NCBI RefSeq assembly: GCF_963678635.1
Contig: NC_087067.1
Location: 56,891,964 to 56,955,963, forward strand
From: Symsagittifera roscoffensis
Taxonomy: Eukaryota > Xenacoelomorpha > Acoela > Convolutidae
Direction: 5' to 3'
DNA: 64,000 bases
The notes below the pieces were generated by a model, which was given only the letters and a program-made list of their open reading frames with translations, did not search any database and was not told the origin of the DNA. The position numbers and the translations under genes were made by a program. Positions 22,084-30,812 of the stretch are shown piece by piece. The first letter of the stretch is position 1. The number at the start of each line of letters is the position of its first letter.

Positions 22084-23472
22084 TTACAACCCCTGGGGGT
22101 CTCGACTGCCACTCCCCGGACACGCCGTGTTCCTCTGTCTTGCTACATTTGTTTTTGTGATGGGGATCCCGCAGTCCGGGCATGTGGTCCTGGCTAGTGT
22201 GCTGGCGCTTCTAAGAGTCATTGTGTCATGTCTTCTCGAACAGTAGGTTCTTCTATGTCTCGCCATGTTCGTCGTGCTGAGTTCTTTCCCACAGTCCGGG
22301 CACGTCCCTCTTGGGGCCCCTCCACATTGCTTGGCGTGGTTCGTTCTTTGTGCTTTTTGTTCGAAAGTTGTGCGACATTTTTCACATTCGAATATTAGTT
22401 CATTGCGCTTGTGGATTCGTGTTTCATGATGGTCTCGTCCCACCTTTGTTCGGCATGTCTTTACGCATGGTGGCCAACGACATTTGAACCCTTCCTCCGT
22501 GACTGGTTTACCGGCTTGGCTTCTGGTTGGTTTCTGATCCCCTTTGTGTATTTCGCACATCTTGTTCTCCCATTCATCCATGGCCTTCTTCCTTTCGTTT
22601 ACAATACCCTTACAATTTTTTCTGTCCATAGTTAGACCTTCGATGTTAGTCCAATCTAACCCTGCCTCTTTTAAAATTCTTTTCCAGTACGTTATAGTGT
22701 TGTTCTTCCCATGCTTTGGTCTTTCGCCTACTTCCGTCCAGTTGCCCAGAGTGATTTTCTTTACTGTTCTTGTGTCCGGCATCCTCGTCACGTGTCCTAT
22801 CCTCTTCAGTGCCCGTGCTTCTATCTTCTGTCGAATTGATGTTATTCCTAGTTGCCTTCTGATCTCAAAACTATTCACCCCTTCCTTCTGCATCCTGTAT
22901 AGCGCCCGCCCCTTCCCATTATTCCATACGTTTCTGTACGCTATATCGGCCACTCTTTGTAGTTTCGAAATGTCCGTGGTTGTCCAGGGTCTCACCGAGC
23001 AGTCGAATAGCATGGTTGACTCTACTACTGCTTGGACAATTACCGCCTTGGTTTTCTTTGAGAGTGTTGACTTCCATAACCATTTCTTGGCCTTTGACCA
23101 AGCATGGTAGCCTCTTTTAATCCTCGCGTTTATGTCTTCCTTTCTTCCAATTAGAGTCCCTAACATCCTTGTCCTGTCCGCTGCCTCGCTTCCAAACGTT
23201 ATGAATTCTTCTTTCCCATTGTGACACACTTCTTCATACTTCAGCATCGTCTTCTTAATTGTCTCTTTACCTCGACTGAGCTCTTCCATACTTCCTAACA
23301 GAGTGGAGTCGTCCGCAAACAGCGAGTCTAGTATCTGGAATTCAATCCTGTTGCTGCTCCGTAGGTTCCTTTGGGACGTCGCAGGGGGGAGGCTGTTTCC
23401 CGGTCTCCAGGTCCACTTCAAGCCGCATTCTTCCTTTGACTCCTTTATCCGATCCATTTGGGCTTGCCTCAT
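22084..23472 (-). CDS. LINE reverse transcriptase C-terminal part and zinc fingers
   Basis: A 462-codon frame. SLFADDSTLLGSMEEL holds the RT catalytic F-A-D-D box near residue 55. It is followed by thumb-like sequence (GRKEDINARIKRGYHAWSKA, 'SKKTKAVIVQAVVESTMLFD', 'RVADIAYRNVW'). The C-terminal 130 residues hold several zinc-finger-like units (C-x4-C-x7-H-x4-H, 'CEKCRTTF...HAKQC', and 'CPDCGKELSTTNMARHRRTY' repeated in diverged form as 'CPDCGIPITKTNVARQ'). The frame continues upstream in the same register through the TGA at 23515-23517, so the true polyprotein started earlier. The last finger has lost its His (ARQRNTAC). Confidence 0.85.
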   Translation of the reverse strand: MRQAQMDRIKESKEECGLKWTWRPGNSLPPATSQRNLRSSNRIEFQILDSLFADDSTLLGSMEELSRGKETIKKTMLKYEEVCHNGKEEFITFGSEAADRTRMLGTLIGRKEDINARIKRGYHAWSKAKKWLWKSTLSKKTKAVIVQAVVESTMLFDCSVRPWTTTDISKLQRVADIAYRNVWNNGKGRALYRMQKEGVNSFEIRRQLGITSIRQKIEARALKRIGHVTRMPDTRTVKKITLGNWTEVGERPKHGKNNTITYWKRILKEAGLDWTNIEGLTMDRKNCKGIVNERKKAMDEWENKMCEIHKGDQKPTRSQAGKPVTEEGFKCRWPPCVKTCRTKVGRDHHETRIHKRNELIFECEKCRTTFEQKAQRTNHAKQCGGAPRGTCPDCGKELSTTNMARHRRTYCSRRHDTMTLRSASTLARTTCPDCGIPITKTNVARQRNTACPGSGSRDPQGL

Positions 23473-23514
23473 GGATGTAGCATGATAAATATTAAACAGA
23501 ATGGGCGAGGTGGC

Positions 23515-23703
23515 TCAACCTTCGCGAAGGCCCCTTTGTGGCGTCCATGGTGTACTCAGCTCCTGTTTGACTTTTACTCGATATTGTGTGTTCTCATGTA
23601 AGCCTTTCAGGATTTCTAAGATGCTTGGAGGCATAACTAGCTTTCCTAGTATCCCCCATAAAAGTGGTTTGTTCGTTCTCGGGTACGCCTTTTTTATGTC
23701 CAA
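23515..23703 (-). pseudogene. LINE reverse transcriptase palm fragment ending at a nonsense codon
   Basis: MDIKKAYPRTNKPLLWGILG is RT motif A (D-x-x-K-A-Y). QRGLREG at the end is motif B (QRG-x-R-x-G-x-x-x-SP). The very next codon is TGA where Cys (TGT/TGC) is usual; the frame then continues 'ATSPILFNIYHATSMRQAQ' into the downstream ORF. This is therefore a single point lesion rather than an ORF boundary. Confidence 0.85.
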
Positions 23704-25250
23704 GAGTACAGCTCCTGGTCTTCTCGGGTTGTGTTGTCTCTTTTTGTTGTGTTGTCAGCGGCATTGATCCCAATTAGGCGCACTCCGTCAATCCCTGACG
23801 CGCCGTCCTTCATGAGAGCAACTTCTCGCTCCACTTCCTGCACTGTGAATTCCATTTCTATTTTCCGTGCTGCTTCTCGTGCCACAGTGTCCCTTCTTTG
23901 TTCCAGACTATCGATTAAGGATTTAATTTCTCCCTCCGGTCGGTCATATCTCGTTGCCGAGACTTGCATGAAATGCTCTTTGTATTCCTCCGGGCTGAAG
24001 AATTCGTCCTCAACACAGCTATTATTGTCTTTGATGCCAATCCTTCTCAAAGTTTTATACAGGATTCTCATATCGCCGCTAGTTTCGGCTCTTTTGGCTT
24101 CGTTGACAATCTCTAGCCACCATTCTTCTTCCCAACCTTTCTTCTGTCTTTTGAAATCCTTTCTAGCTTTCCGTATCTCTTCCTTCGCTGCTTCGTTTCC
24201 GTCTTGTGCTCGAGCTGTTAGTTCGCATATTCTCTTTTGAGCCCTTTCTATTTCCTCTTTGTGCCTATCCAGCGCGGGGTTTAGGGGTTTTTTTTCTACT
24301 GTGCCGCACACTTCTTCTCCTACTCTCTTCATCGCCTTTGCTGTTTGTGTCCAGTCTTCGAGCTCTTCTGTAGCTAATTTATTGGCGTATTCCGTTGCCT
24401 TTGTTACCGTTCTTAGTTTTTCCCAGTCTATTTTCTTCTTGGGTTGGCTGGTCTTGTTATTGCGCTTCCTGTCAAGAGAGTTATTCAGGGCACAGCACAT
24501 CGCTTTCGGTCTGTGGTCGCTTAGATCCTTGCTCGTCGGTACAGTGAAAATCCTCCGTGCGCGTTTTGCCCGGTCTTGTTGTTTCATAATGAAGCCGTCT
24601 ATTCCATGCCATGTTTTGTTCTTGGGATGCTTCCATGTTCCTCTCCTCTTGTGGCTGAAAAAGGAGTTGCACCAGGCTAGGCTGTTCTCTTGGCACCATT
24701 CCAGTAGGTTCATACCCGCTGCATTTGTCTTGCCTAAACCGTGGATATTCGCCGTCTGGTCCGCCCCCCTGGTAGCACTCTCCCCTACCACTGAGTTGAA
24801 TTCGCCCCCTATTATGACCATGTCCTTGCTCTCGATTAGGGTAGAGAGCTCCTCTCTGTACCTCATGAACTCGATACTGAGGCCTTCCCAGAGTGGTTGA
24901 TATGTCGAGATAAACCGGTAGCCATCCACGTCTATCGAGATGCTTCTCTCCCGGATTATTCTCCTATAACCTTGATCTGCCCATTTCGAGGCCCACTGGT
25001 CCCTTAGGAAAATGCCACTTCTATTTCCATGGATCAATACTCCGAAAATCTCCCTGGCCTTGATCCATTTGAAGCCTTCTTCTTGTTCTTGGAATTCGCT
25101 CATCATTACCACTTCCGCCTTGCTGTTGGCTATGGATTTAACAATCTCCGCGAATCTGTTTCTTTTCGGGAAACTAACTCGCGCCCTTTGGATATTCCAA
25201 GCCCATAGCGTGGTAGTCTCCTCCCTTCCTTTGTTTCTTGCGTCCTTCAT
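23694..25250 (-). CDS. LINE endonuclease and start of reverse transcriptase
   Basis: A 518-codon frame opening in the endonuclease: TLWAWNIQRARVSFPKRNRF, 'VVMMSEFQEQ' (catalytic E), GGEFNSVVGES, 'RRGTWKHPKNKTWHGIDGFI' (substrate loop and D) and TSKDLSDHRPKAM (terminal S-D-H). This is the apurinic/apyrimidinic endonuclease fold of LINEs. A long charged linker follows, with 'EEIERAQKRICELTARAQDG'. RT motif 0/1 then appears as KDGASGIDGVRLIGI, and the frame is lost just before motif A. The first Met is arbitrary, since the real reading frame enters from the preceding ORF across a frame change. Confidence 0.85.
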   Translation of the reverse strand: MKDARNKGREETTTLWAWNIQRARVSFPKRNRFAEIVKSIANSKAEVVMMSEFQEQEEGFKWIKAREIFGVLIHGNRSGIFLRDQWASKWADQGYRRIIRERSISIDVDGYRFISTYQPLWEGLSIEFMRYREELSTLIESKDMVIIGGEFNSVVGESATRGADQTANIHGLGKTNAAGMNLLEWCQENSLAWCNSFFSHKRRGTWKHPKNKTWHGIDGFIMKQQDRAKRARRIFTVPTSKDLSDHRPKAMCCALNNSLDRKRNNKTSQPKKKIDWEKLRTVTKATEYANKLATEELEDWTQTAKAMKRVGEEVCGTVEKKPLNPALDRHKEEIERAQKRICELTARAQDGNEAAKEEIRKARKDFKRQKKGWEEEWWLEIVNEAKRAETSGDMRILYKTLRRIGIKDNNSCVEDEFFSPEEYKEHFMQVSATRYDRPEGEIKSLIDSLEQRRDTVAREAARKIEMEFTVQEVEREVALMKDGASGIDGVRLIGINAADNTTKRDNTTREDQELYSWT

Positions 25251-25257
25251 CCACTTC

Positions 25258-25722
25258 TCATGTCGCTCTCTTTGCCTTCGCTGTCTCTTCTCTCTTTTGT
25301 TCCTCTTTCTCCTGATCCGTTTGCTGTCGGGGGGGGGGGGGGGAGCAGGGCAGCATGTTGCCCTGAAACTTGCGTCCCACCTTCCATTCGTTGCATTTTA
25401 CTGACCACTCGGTTCTTTTGACTCTTTTATCGCACACTGCACACTTCCACACTTTCGGACCTGGGTTTGGTTCCACATCGTTGTACAGATGTAGGGACAC
25501 CAGAGATTCCGTGTGCCGTAGGGTGTGACGGATCGCCTTCATCGAGGGACGGTTGGCTGTGCCGTCTCTGTTTTGGGGTGTGTTTGAGAGACTCCGCCCG
25601 GCAGTGTGACCTAAGTCTGACTCACTGCCGGGCCTTGTCCCCCCCCCGCTTGGTTTGGTCTTTGTTCGATTTCTCTCTGCGCTTTTCTCCACGGGCAGGC
25701 GCCAAAACATCGAAAAGCACAC
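25258..25722 (-). CDS. LINE 5' ORF with 2A-like peptide and PHD-like finger start
   Basis: A 154-codon frame. Residues about 82-89 read DVEPNPGP, the 2A consensus D-V/I-E-x-NPGP. It is followed by KVWKCAVCDKRVKRTEWSVK then 'CNEWKVG', the start of a PHD-type finger whose remaining ligands are lost around the 15-G run at 25329-25343. Known 2A sequences make the ribosome skip a peptide bond before the final Pro, separating an N-terminal product from the replicase. N-terminal 2A sequences have been described in several animal and trypanosome LINEs. The ORF ends shortly before the endonuclease frame. Confidence 0.7.
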   Translation of the reverse strand: MCFSMFWRLPVEKSAERNRTKTKPSGGGTRPGSESDLGHTAGRSLSNTPQNRDGTANRPSMKAIRHTLRHTESLVSLHLYNDVEPNPGPKVWKCAVCDKRVKRTEWSVKCNEWKVGRKFQGNMLPCSPPPPRQQTDQEKEEQKREETAKAKRAT

Positions 25723-25798
25723 CCCAAAACAGAGACGGCACAGCCAACCGTCCCTCGATGAAGGCGATCCGTCACACCCTACGGCACACGGAATCTCT
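25502..25798. repeat. Perfect 81-bp inverted repeat at the LINE 5' end
   Basis: Arm 25502-25582 (starting 'agagattccgtgtgccgtag') is the exact reverse complement of 25718-25798, with a 135-bp loop between them. A microhomology 'gtgtttgagag' at 25580-25590 is mirrored by 'ctctcaaacac' at 25795-25805, just outside the second arm. The outer arm lies at the junction with target DNA. Confidence 0.9.
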
Positions 25799-25805
25799 CA
25801 AACAC

Positions 25806-26059
25806 AAAGCGTATTGCCATTGTCAGGCATCGCGATTCATAACTAAAGGACTAGGACTCAAAAAGAGATTTGATGAAAGAAAAATAAAAAACGATTTTTA
25901 CATTTTGATTTACTGATATCATTCCAAGTTAAGTGTACTTAATAAAATAACAACAAATAAAAATAACAGCTCAAACGCGATCAAACTACGAGACGCTCAC
26001 TTGTACTGTGCTGCGATGTTTCCACCTCGACGCCTTTCTTCCTCTTCGCCATTTCAACT
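25806..26059 (-). repeat. Right copy of the ~255-bp duplication flanking the LINE
   Basis: This copy is continuous with the remainder of the duplicated transporter exon (26001-26237), so it is the copy still attached to the exon's 5' part. See 21808-22063 for the paired copy and its differences. Confidence 0.75.
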
Positions 26060-26237
26060 GACTGCTCCTTCAGCTCTTCTTCCTCCTCGTAGACTGGTAT
26101 TTTGAAGGGCAGGATTATAAGGAAGACTATAATTATGGAAGCAAGCATGGAGAATGAGCCCACTATGACGAATGGCCAGTGAATCATACTCACATCTGCC
26201 TCTTTTCGTTGTTCAGAATCACCCGACTGAGCAAAAG
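26001..26237 (-). CDS. Transporter-like exon, duplicate copy B
   Basis: A 237-bp exon with a TTCCAG acceptor and an ACAA|gtgagc donor. It encodes AFAQSGDSEQRKEADVSMIH, one membrane helix (WPFVIVGSFSMLASIIIVFL, IILPF), then a basic/acidic cytosolic stretch (EEEEELKEQSVEMAKRKKGV). It is identical to copy C at 27141-27377 apart from isolated changes (Val/Ala before Ser-Met). The helix with its charged loop resembles the central helix-loop between the two halves of an MFSD4/NaGLT1 transporter. If both copies were spliced in, the helix would be duplicated. Reading through the donor gives a stop after SERLVV. Confidence 0.5.
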
Positions 26238-26784
26238 CTGGAACAAAAAAAAACCGCTTTGAAAATAGATAGGGTTTTCAAAACACTAAAACGGCATTTC
26301 TGTGTAAAAAAAATCCAGTAAAATCCAACATTTTGAATCTCCTTCTAGTTATAATGGAAACGCCTAACTAAATTTGCCGAAAAAAAATTGTATAAGAAGA
26401 AAGCCTATTTATGGATAAGATTAAAATGTCTATGATTAACTAGCACACAGGGTTGGCAAATTGTATGTTAGTTTCAAAAATAACAAACAAACAGTAAATA
26501 GTCGAAAAAACTATGTTATTTATATTTAAAAAAATCAACACATCAGAAACCGTTGTTTCTTGAAAAAAAAACAGTTTTCCAACTTTCTCGATGCCAAGTT
26601 GGGCTCTGAGCTTCCCATACGTGTTCCGAAAATAAACCAAAAACCCGAACTGAAAAATTCTGCACTCGTAAAAAGTCATATACCCCCTCCGCATAAAAAT
26701 AGTTGTATGCGGAATGCTTTCCAAAGAAATACCCACTTTTCTAAGAAACCGCTAACATCACTGTTAGAAATTATAACACAGAGG

Positions 26785-26925
26785 CGAAGCTGTGCTTCGC
26801 AATCACTAGCGATAACACGACAAAAAGCAGCTCTGGAGTTCTAAAAAGTGCAATAAAAAAAGTAAAAATAAGCCTCGAATTACTAACAAATCGGCGGCAT
26901 CTCGGACTCGAACCTACGATCTTGA
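26785..26925 (-). repeat. tRNA-derived SINE, truncated copy at the duplication junction
   Basis: Identical in body to 27846-28010 ('cgaagctgtgcttcgcaa', 'caaaaagcagctctggagtt', B box 'ggactcgaacc'). It is cut at 'gatcttgaaatt' and fused to 'ggaatcttaatcatcc', the start of the next 1140-bp unit. This shows where the tandem duplication closed. Confidence 0.75.
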
Positions 26926-27140
26926 AATTGGAATCTTAATCATCCAAAGCGTATTGCCATTGTCAGGCATCGCGATTCATAACTAAAGGACTAGGACTCA
27001 AAAAGAGATTTGATGAAAGAAAAATAAAAAACGATTTTTACATTTTGATTTACTGATATCATTCCAAGTTAAGTGTACTTAATAAAATAACAACAAATAA
27101 AAATAACAGCTCAAACGCGATCAAACTACGAGACGCTCAC

Positions 27141-27377
27141 TTGTACTGTGCTGCGATGTTTCCACCTCGACGCCTTTCTTTCTCTTCGCCATTTCAACTG
27201 ACTGCTCCTTCAGCTCTTCTTCCTCCTCGTAGACTGGTATTTTGAAGGGCAGGATTATAAGGAAGACTATAATTATGGAAGCAAGCATGGAGAATGAGCC
27301 CACTATGACGAATGGCCAGTGAATCATACTCGCATCTGCCTCTTTTCGTTGTTCAGAATCACCCGACTGAGCAAAAG
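27141..27377 (-). CDS. Transporter-like exon, copy C (joins upstream exon)
   Basis: Same exon as 26001-26237. Its phase-1 entry fits the phase-1 exit of the exon at 28319-28478, giving ...LLKTNIT-AFAQSGDSEQ across the junction. It carries one predicted helix (FVIVGSFSMLASIIIVFLII), a K/R/E-rich tail and a possible GTGAGC donor at 27140-27135. I assign it to the MFSD4/NaGLT1-like gene because the C-terminal exon at 17865-18072 matches that family. The link is inferred from strand, order and phase, not proven. Confidence 0.5.
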
Positions 27378-27845
27378 CTGGAACAAAAAAAACCGCTTTG
27401 AAAATAGATAGGGTTTTCAAAACACTAAAACGGCATTTCTGTGTAAAAAAAATCCAGTAAAATCCAACATTTTGAATCTCCTTCTAGTTATAATGGAAAC
27501 GCCTAACTAAATTTGCCGAAAAAAAATTGTATAAGAAGAAAGCCTATTTATGGATAAGATTAAAATGTCTATGATTAACTAGCACAAACTATGTTATTTA
27601 TATTTAAAAAAATCAACACATTAGAAACCATTGTTTCTTGAAAAAAAAAAAAACAGTTTTCCAACTTTCTCGACGCCAAGTTGGGCTCTGAGCTTCCCAT
27701 ACGTGTTCCGAAAATAAACCAAAAACCCGAACTGAAAAATTCTGCACTCGTAAAAAGTCATATACCCCCTCCGCATAAAAATAGTTGTATGCGGAATGCT
27801 TTCCAAAGAAATACCCACTTTTCTAAGAAACCGCTAACATCACTG

Positions 27846-28050
27846 TTAGAAATTATAACACAGAGGCGAAGCTGTGCTTCGCAACCACTAGCGATAACAC
27901 GACAAAAAGCAGCTCTGGAGTTCTAAAAAGTGCAATAAAAAAAGTAAAAATAAGCCTCGAATTACTAACAAATCGGCGGCATCTCGGACTCGAACCTACG
28001 ATCTTGAAATTATGAGCCTCACGAACTATCCACTCAGCCATGGACGCTTT
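27846..28050 (-). repeat. tRNA-Met-like-headed SINE
   Basis: In reverse complement: A box TGGCTGAGTGG (plus 28030-28040), an anticodon-arm-like 'GAGGCTCATAATTTC' with a CTCATAA loop as in elongator tRNA-Met, and a perfect B box GGTTCGAGTCC (plus 27986-27996). These are followed by a unique body and a tail hairpin GCGAAGCACAGCTTCGC. The D and acceptor stems do not pair well, so it is a tRNA-derived SINE rather than a functional tRNA. Relatives lie at 18.6, 20.8 and 26.8 kb. Confidence 0.7.
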
Positions 28051-28318
28051 ATCCATTAGAATACTAGCCACAAACAAAGCCGAGAAAAGATTTTAAGAAA
28101 TTTCCAATGCTATAGATCGTGATTATAGCAAAAAGTCACACAAGTAAAAACTTTTAATGAACATTTGCATTTGCGAGTTAGGTTAGAAAAAAAGAAGGCT
28201 CGTACTAAAACACTAGCTGCTCGCTAGCGTAAATAACATTGTAAGCTAAATTGAATGTTAAATAACAATGTTAAATAACTTCCCAACCTTGCGGGCAACC
28301 GAAGTTATTGCAGCATAC

Positions 28319-28478
28319 CTGTAATATTTGTTTTCAACAACGAGTCTTCACTATCTCCTTGTTTACTGCCTGGACACACGACCCCTCTGACTTCTGGGAG
28401 GACTAGGAAGCCCACTCCTATGAATGTGAGTTTTATCCCAGGTGGACGCGAAAACAAAATAGAAATGAAAATAATGAC
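28319..28478 (-). CDS. Transporter-like exon (membrane segment and loop)
   Basis: A 160-bp exon with a TTTTTCAG acceptor and a TTACAG|gtatgc donor, phase 0 in and phase 1 out. It encodes VIIFISILFSRPPGIKLTFI, GVGFLVLPEVRGVVCPGSKQ and GDSEDSLLKTNIT. This is a hydrophobic start, a G-x-G-F-L-x-x-P helix and a polar loop, plausible for helices 5-6 and the loop of an MFS transporter. Family similarity in this exon alone is weak. No further 5' exons were recognised before 30.7 kb. Confidence 0.45.
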
Positions 28479-28489
28479 CTGAAAAATCA

Positions 28490-29940
28490 CAGACCGACAA
28501 AACTTTGTACCATGAAAACACGTTGAACAAAGTGCAGTGATACGTCATAAACTTTTACTGTCAAGAAGAAACAATCACATTTTTTTGAATTTTGACTATG
28601 AGCAGATAGCCCATAAAAAAGTGTTAAACAATTCAAGAAAACGGCAAAAAAAATTCACGTCAAGATCTTTCAATACAAAGAAATTTTTGAATTGACTTTT
28701 TTAAGATAAAATTAACCCCACTAGAGTTATGATATCAATGACATATTGTTTATTCATCTGCAAAACCTAAATAATAAAATTCTTTCGAGAGTAAAGTCAT
28801 TCACGTTTTTTTCGTGCCGTTTGATATTAAAAAACCAAAATTTGCCTCAATTTAGCAAAAAAATGGAGAGAACTTGAGAATTTTAAATTCAAATCGCGAA
28901 AAAATCAAATCTCAGGATGATCAAATTTTGTGGGAATTTTTCCTGAAAAAATTACACAATTTAAAATGTTTTTACTTCTTTCATTGGCACTTGATAGCCA
29001 CAAAAAAGTTCTTTAATAAATACTTTCTTTATTTTCATATTTTTAAAAACATAGACAACTAACAATTGGAAAAGAGTAATGAACGCAAGGAAACTGGCAA
29101 AAAACTGACTTGTTTTATCAAGAGCCTTCAACTTTTGAACTTCGAAGAAAAAAAACATATGGCCTTCAAGCTCTTTGAATTTATAGAATAATTTATGATG
29201 GAAACTTTTTTGTTTAAATTGACCCAATTTGAGAAAACTGGATCAATACTTCGTGACCTTTACACTTTTGCTGTTAGATAGTGGAGTTTGCCTTCCTTTT
29301 AACAATGAAAATGAATTGAACTTAAAAAGAAATCACAAGTGAAACCGCAAAAAAATCAACATTGAGCGTGAACAAATTTTTCCCGAAAAAAAAAACGAAC
29401 AAAAAAAATCAGCAAGACCTATATACGAGTACTCACTACTTTCATTACTCTTAACAACTGTGATATATTTCTACGCAACTAGTTCAGAAACTGCTTTTCT
29501 ATTTATTATCGTAGTTGTTTTTTTTTATTACTTTGAACAGATTAATGCCCTGGTCAAAAAAAAAAAGAGCATCATCAGCAGACAGTTGAAGAGTTTAAAA
29601 AGTTGAAAAATATATGGCTTTAAAGCTCTTTGAATTTCAAGAACAATTTATGAGTGGCACTTTTTTGATAAAATTTTTATCAAATTGAGAAATCGAGTGC
29701 AAGGCAAAGTGTTTATTCCGCTGAAAAATCTAAAAACTAAAATCCTAGGTTAAATCAGTCCTTGCTTTAAATCAGTCCAAGTTATAAATTAGTCTTGAAA
29801 GAAATGAAAAAATATATTGAAAGCTAGACGGGAAAACATCTTGTATAGAAGTAATGAAAATGTTTTAATATCGAAGGTAAGACACATGCTGTAAAATCAA
29901 CAAATGTAAAATAAGCAGAACACATACTGAAATTGAATTT
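28490..29940. other. AT-rich non-coding stretch with a diverged interspersed repeat
   Basis: No exon seen. Segments around 29400-29470 and 29580-29700 ('agctctttgaatttcaagaa', 'caatttatgagtggcac') recur, diverged, at 14160-14260, 29150-29240 and 30470-30560. They look like a low-copy interspersed repeat. Confidence 0.4.
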
Positions 29941-29947
29941 AAAAAAA

Positions 29948-30151
29948 TTAGCGACTTCGGTTGAAAAACGGACCCATATTATAACAAGGTGCCGAACGCT
30001 TCCCTTGTGTATTATGAGCAGAGGATTTTAGTTTTGCAAACAGTATAGGTCCCGGCTGCTCACCATTAGCGCCGGATCTTTGTAGTCGTTGGCATGGACG
30101 CGACCTTTGCATCATATGTGCATGGGCAGTCTTGAGAACTTGTCTATACAT
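29948..30151 (-). pseudogene. Small ORF of unclear origin, possibly retroelement-derived
   Basis: A 67-codon minus-strand frame ending GKRSAPCYNMGPFFNRSR. The 'C-Y-N-x-x-x-x-F-N-R-S-R' ending recalls Cys-rich tails of some retroelement Gag proteins, but no Cys/His set follows and the frame stops. I do not recognise it with confidence; chance is a real alternative. Confidence 0.2.
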
Positions 30152-30695
30152 GCACCAATGCTAACAAATCATCCCTCATTCTGCAGTTGCGATTGTAGGA
30201 CAATATCAAAGTGTCCGATATTTCCGATGGACAAATCGAAACAACAGCAAAAAAAAAGCTCTAAAAAGTTTTTTTTCTGGAGCTACACAGAAATTTTTCA
30301 AAATTTAAAGGGAAGTTCAGATAAAACAAAATATATTTTCTGAAATTATGAAAACAATGAGTTGTTTCAGAAATTCGCAGATATTTATTTTGAAAAAAGG
30401 GAATAATAGTCAGGACAAAACTCTGGAAAAAAAACAACTGTAGAATTTCAAAGAATAAATCTATGGCCTTAGAGCTCTTTGAATTTCAAGATCAATTAAT
30501 GGCTGACACTTTTTTGATAGAAGTAACCCAATTTGAGAAAATTGGATCACAATGTAAATTTTTTTTATTTCGCAGGGAAATCTTAAAATTAAAACCTATT
30601 TTGGAAACTAGAAGTCGACAAGAAGTTTCCTGAAAAAAAAATTTAAAAAATCATCAAGACCTATAAACGAGTATTCACTGCGTTCATGACTCTTG

Positions 30696-30812
30696 ATTGA
30701 AGCAATTCTTTTAGCTTAGACTTTACTTAGACTTTACTTAGACTTTACTAGACTTTACTAGACTTTACTAGACTTTACTTAGACTTTACTTGAAGCAATT
30801 CTTTTAGCAGGA
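30696..30812. repeat. Short tandem repeat (TTAGACTTTAC-like, 10-12 bp units)
   Basis: About seven units of 'tagactttac' / 'ttagactttac' at 30715-30790, bracketed by direct copies of 'ttgaagcaattcttttagc'. The truncated endonuclease frame at 30779-31093 stops exactly at this array, so it probably marks a deletion or replication-slippage junction. Confidence 0.8.

Larger units (their letters stand above)
22064..25805 (-). mobile_element. LINE (APE-type non-LTR retrotransposon) with 2A-like motif
   Basis: On the minus strand, 5' to 3': a leader with an 81-bp inverted repeat; a short ORF with a 2A-like DVEPNPGP and a zinc-finger start; an apurinic-type endonuclease and RT start; the RT palm; and an RT tail with C-terminal C2H2-type fingers. 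The 3' end is a short tandem (ACAAG)n (about 22062-22078) rather than poly-A. Between the ORFs are two frame changes (about 25255 and about 23700) and a TGA inside the RT (23515-23517), so this copy is inactive. It interrupts the transporter exon and is flanked by the 255-bp duplication. Confidence 0.85.
25801..28010. repeat. Tandem duplication, 1140-bp period (exon + intron + SINE)
   Basis: Unit B (about 25806-26925) and unit C (about 26926-28010) share the exon, its upstream intron and the SINE body, at an offset of about 1140 bp near the exon and somewhat less to the right of an indel. Unit C lacks about 55 bp present in unit B around 26450-26510 ('gggttggcaaattgtatgtt') and has two more A in a homopolymer. 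Otherwise the copies are almost identical, so the duplication is recent. Confidence 0.85.

Noticed and set aside
22544-25404. Plus-strand frames of 130-213 codons opposite the LINE
   Set aside because: They lie antisense to clear endonuclease and RT motifs and have no domains of their own.
27960-28050. Functional tRNA-Met gene
   Set aside because: A and B boxes and a CTCATAA loop are present, but D stem, T stem and acceptor stem contain several mismatches and the sequence belongs to a dispersed family.
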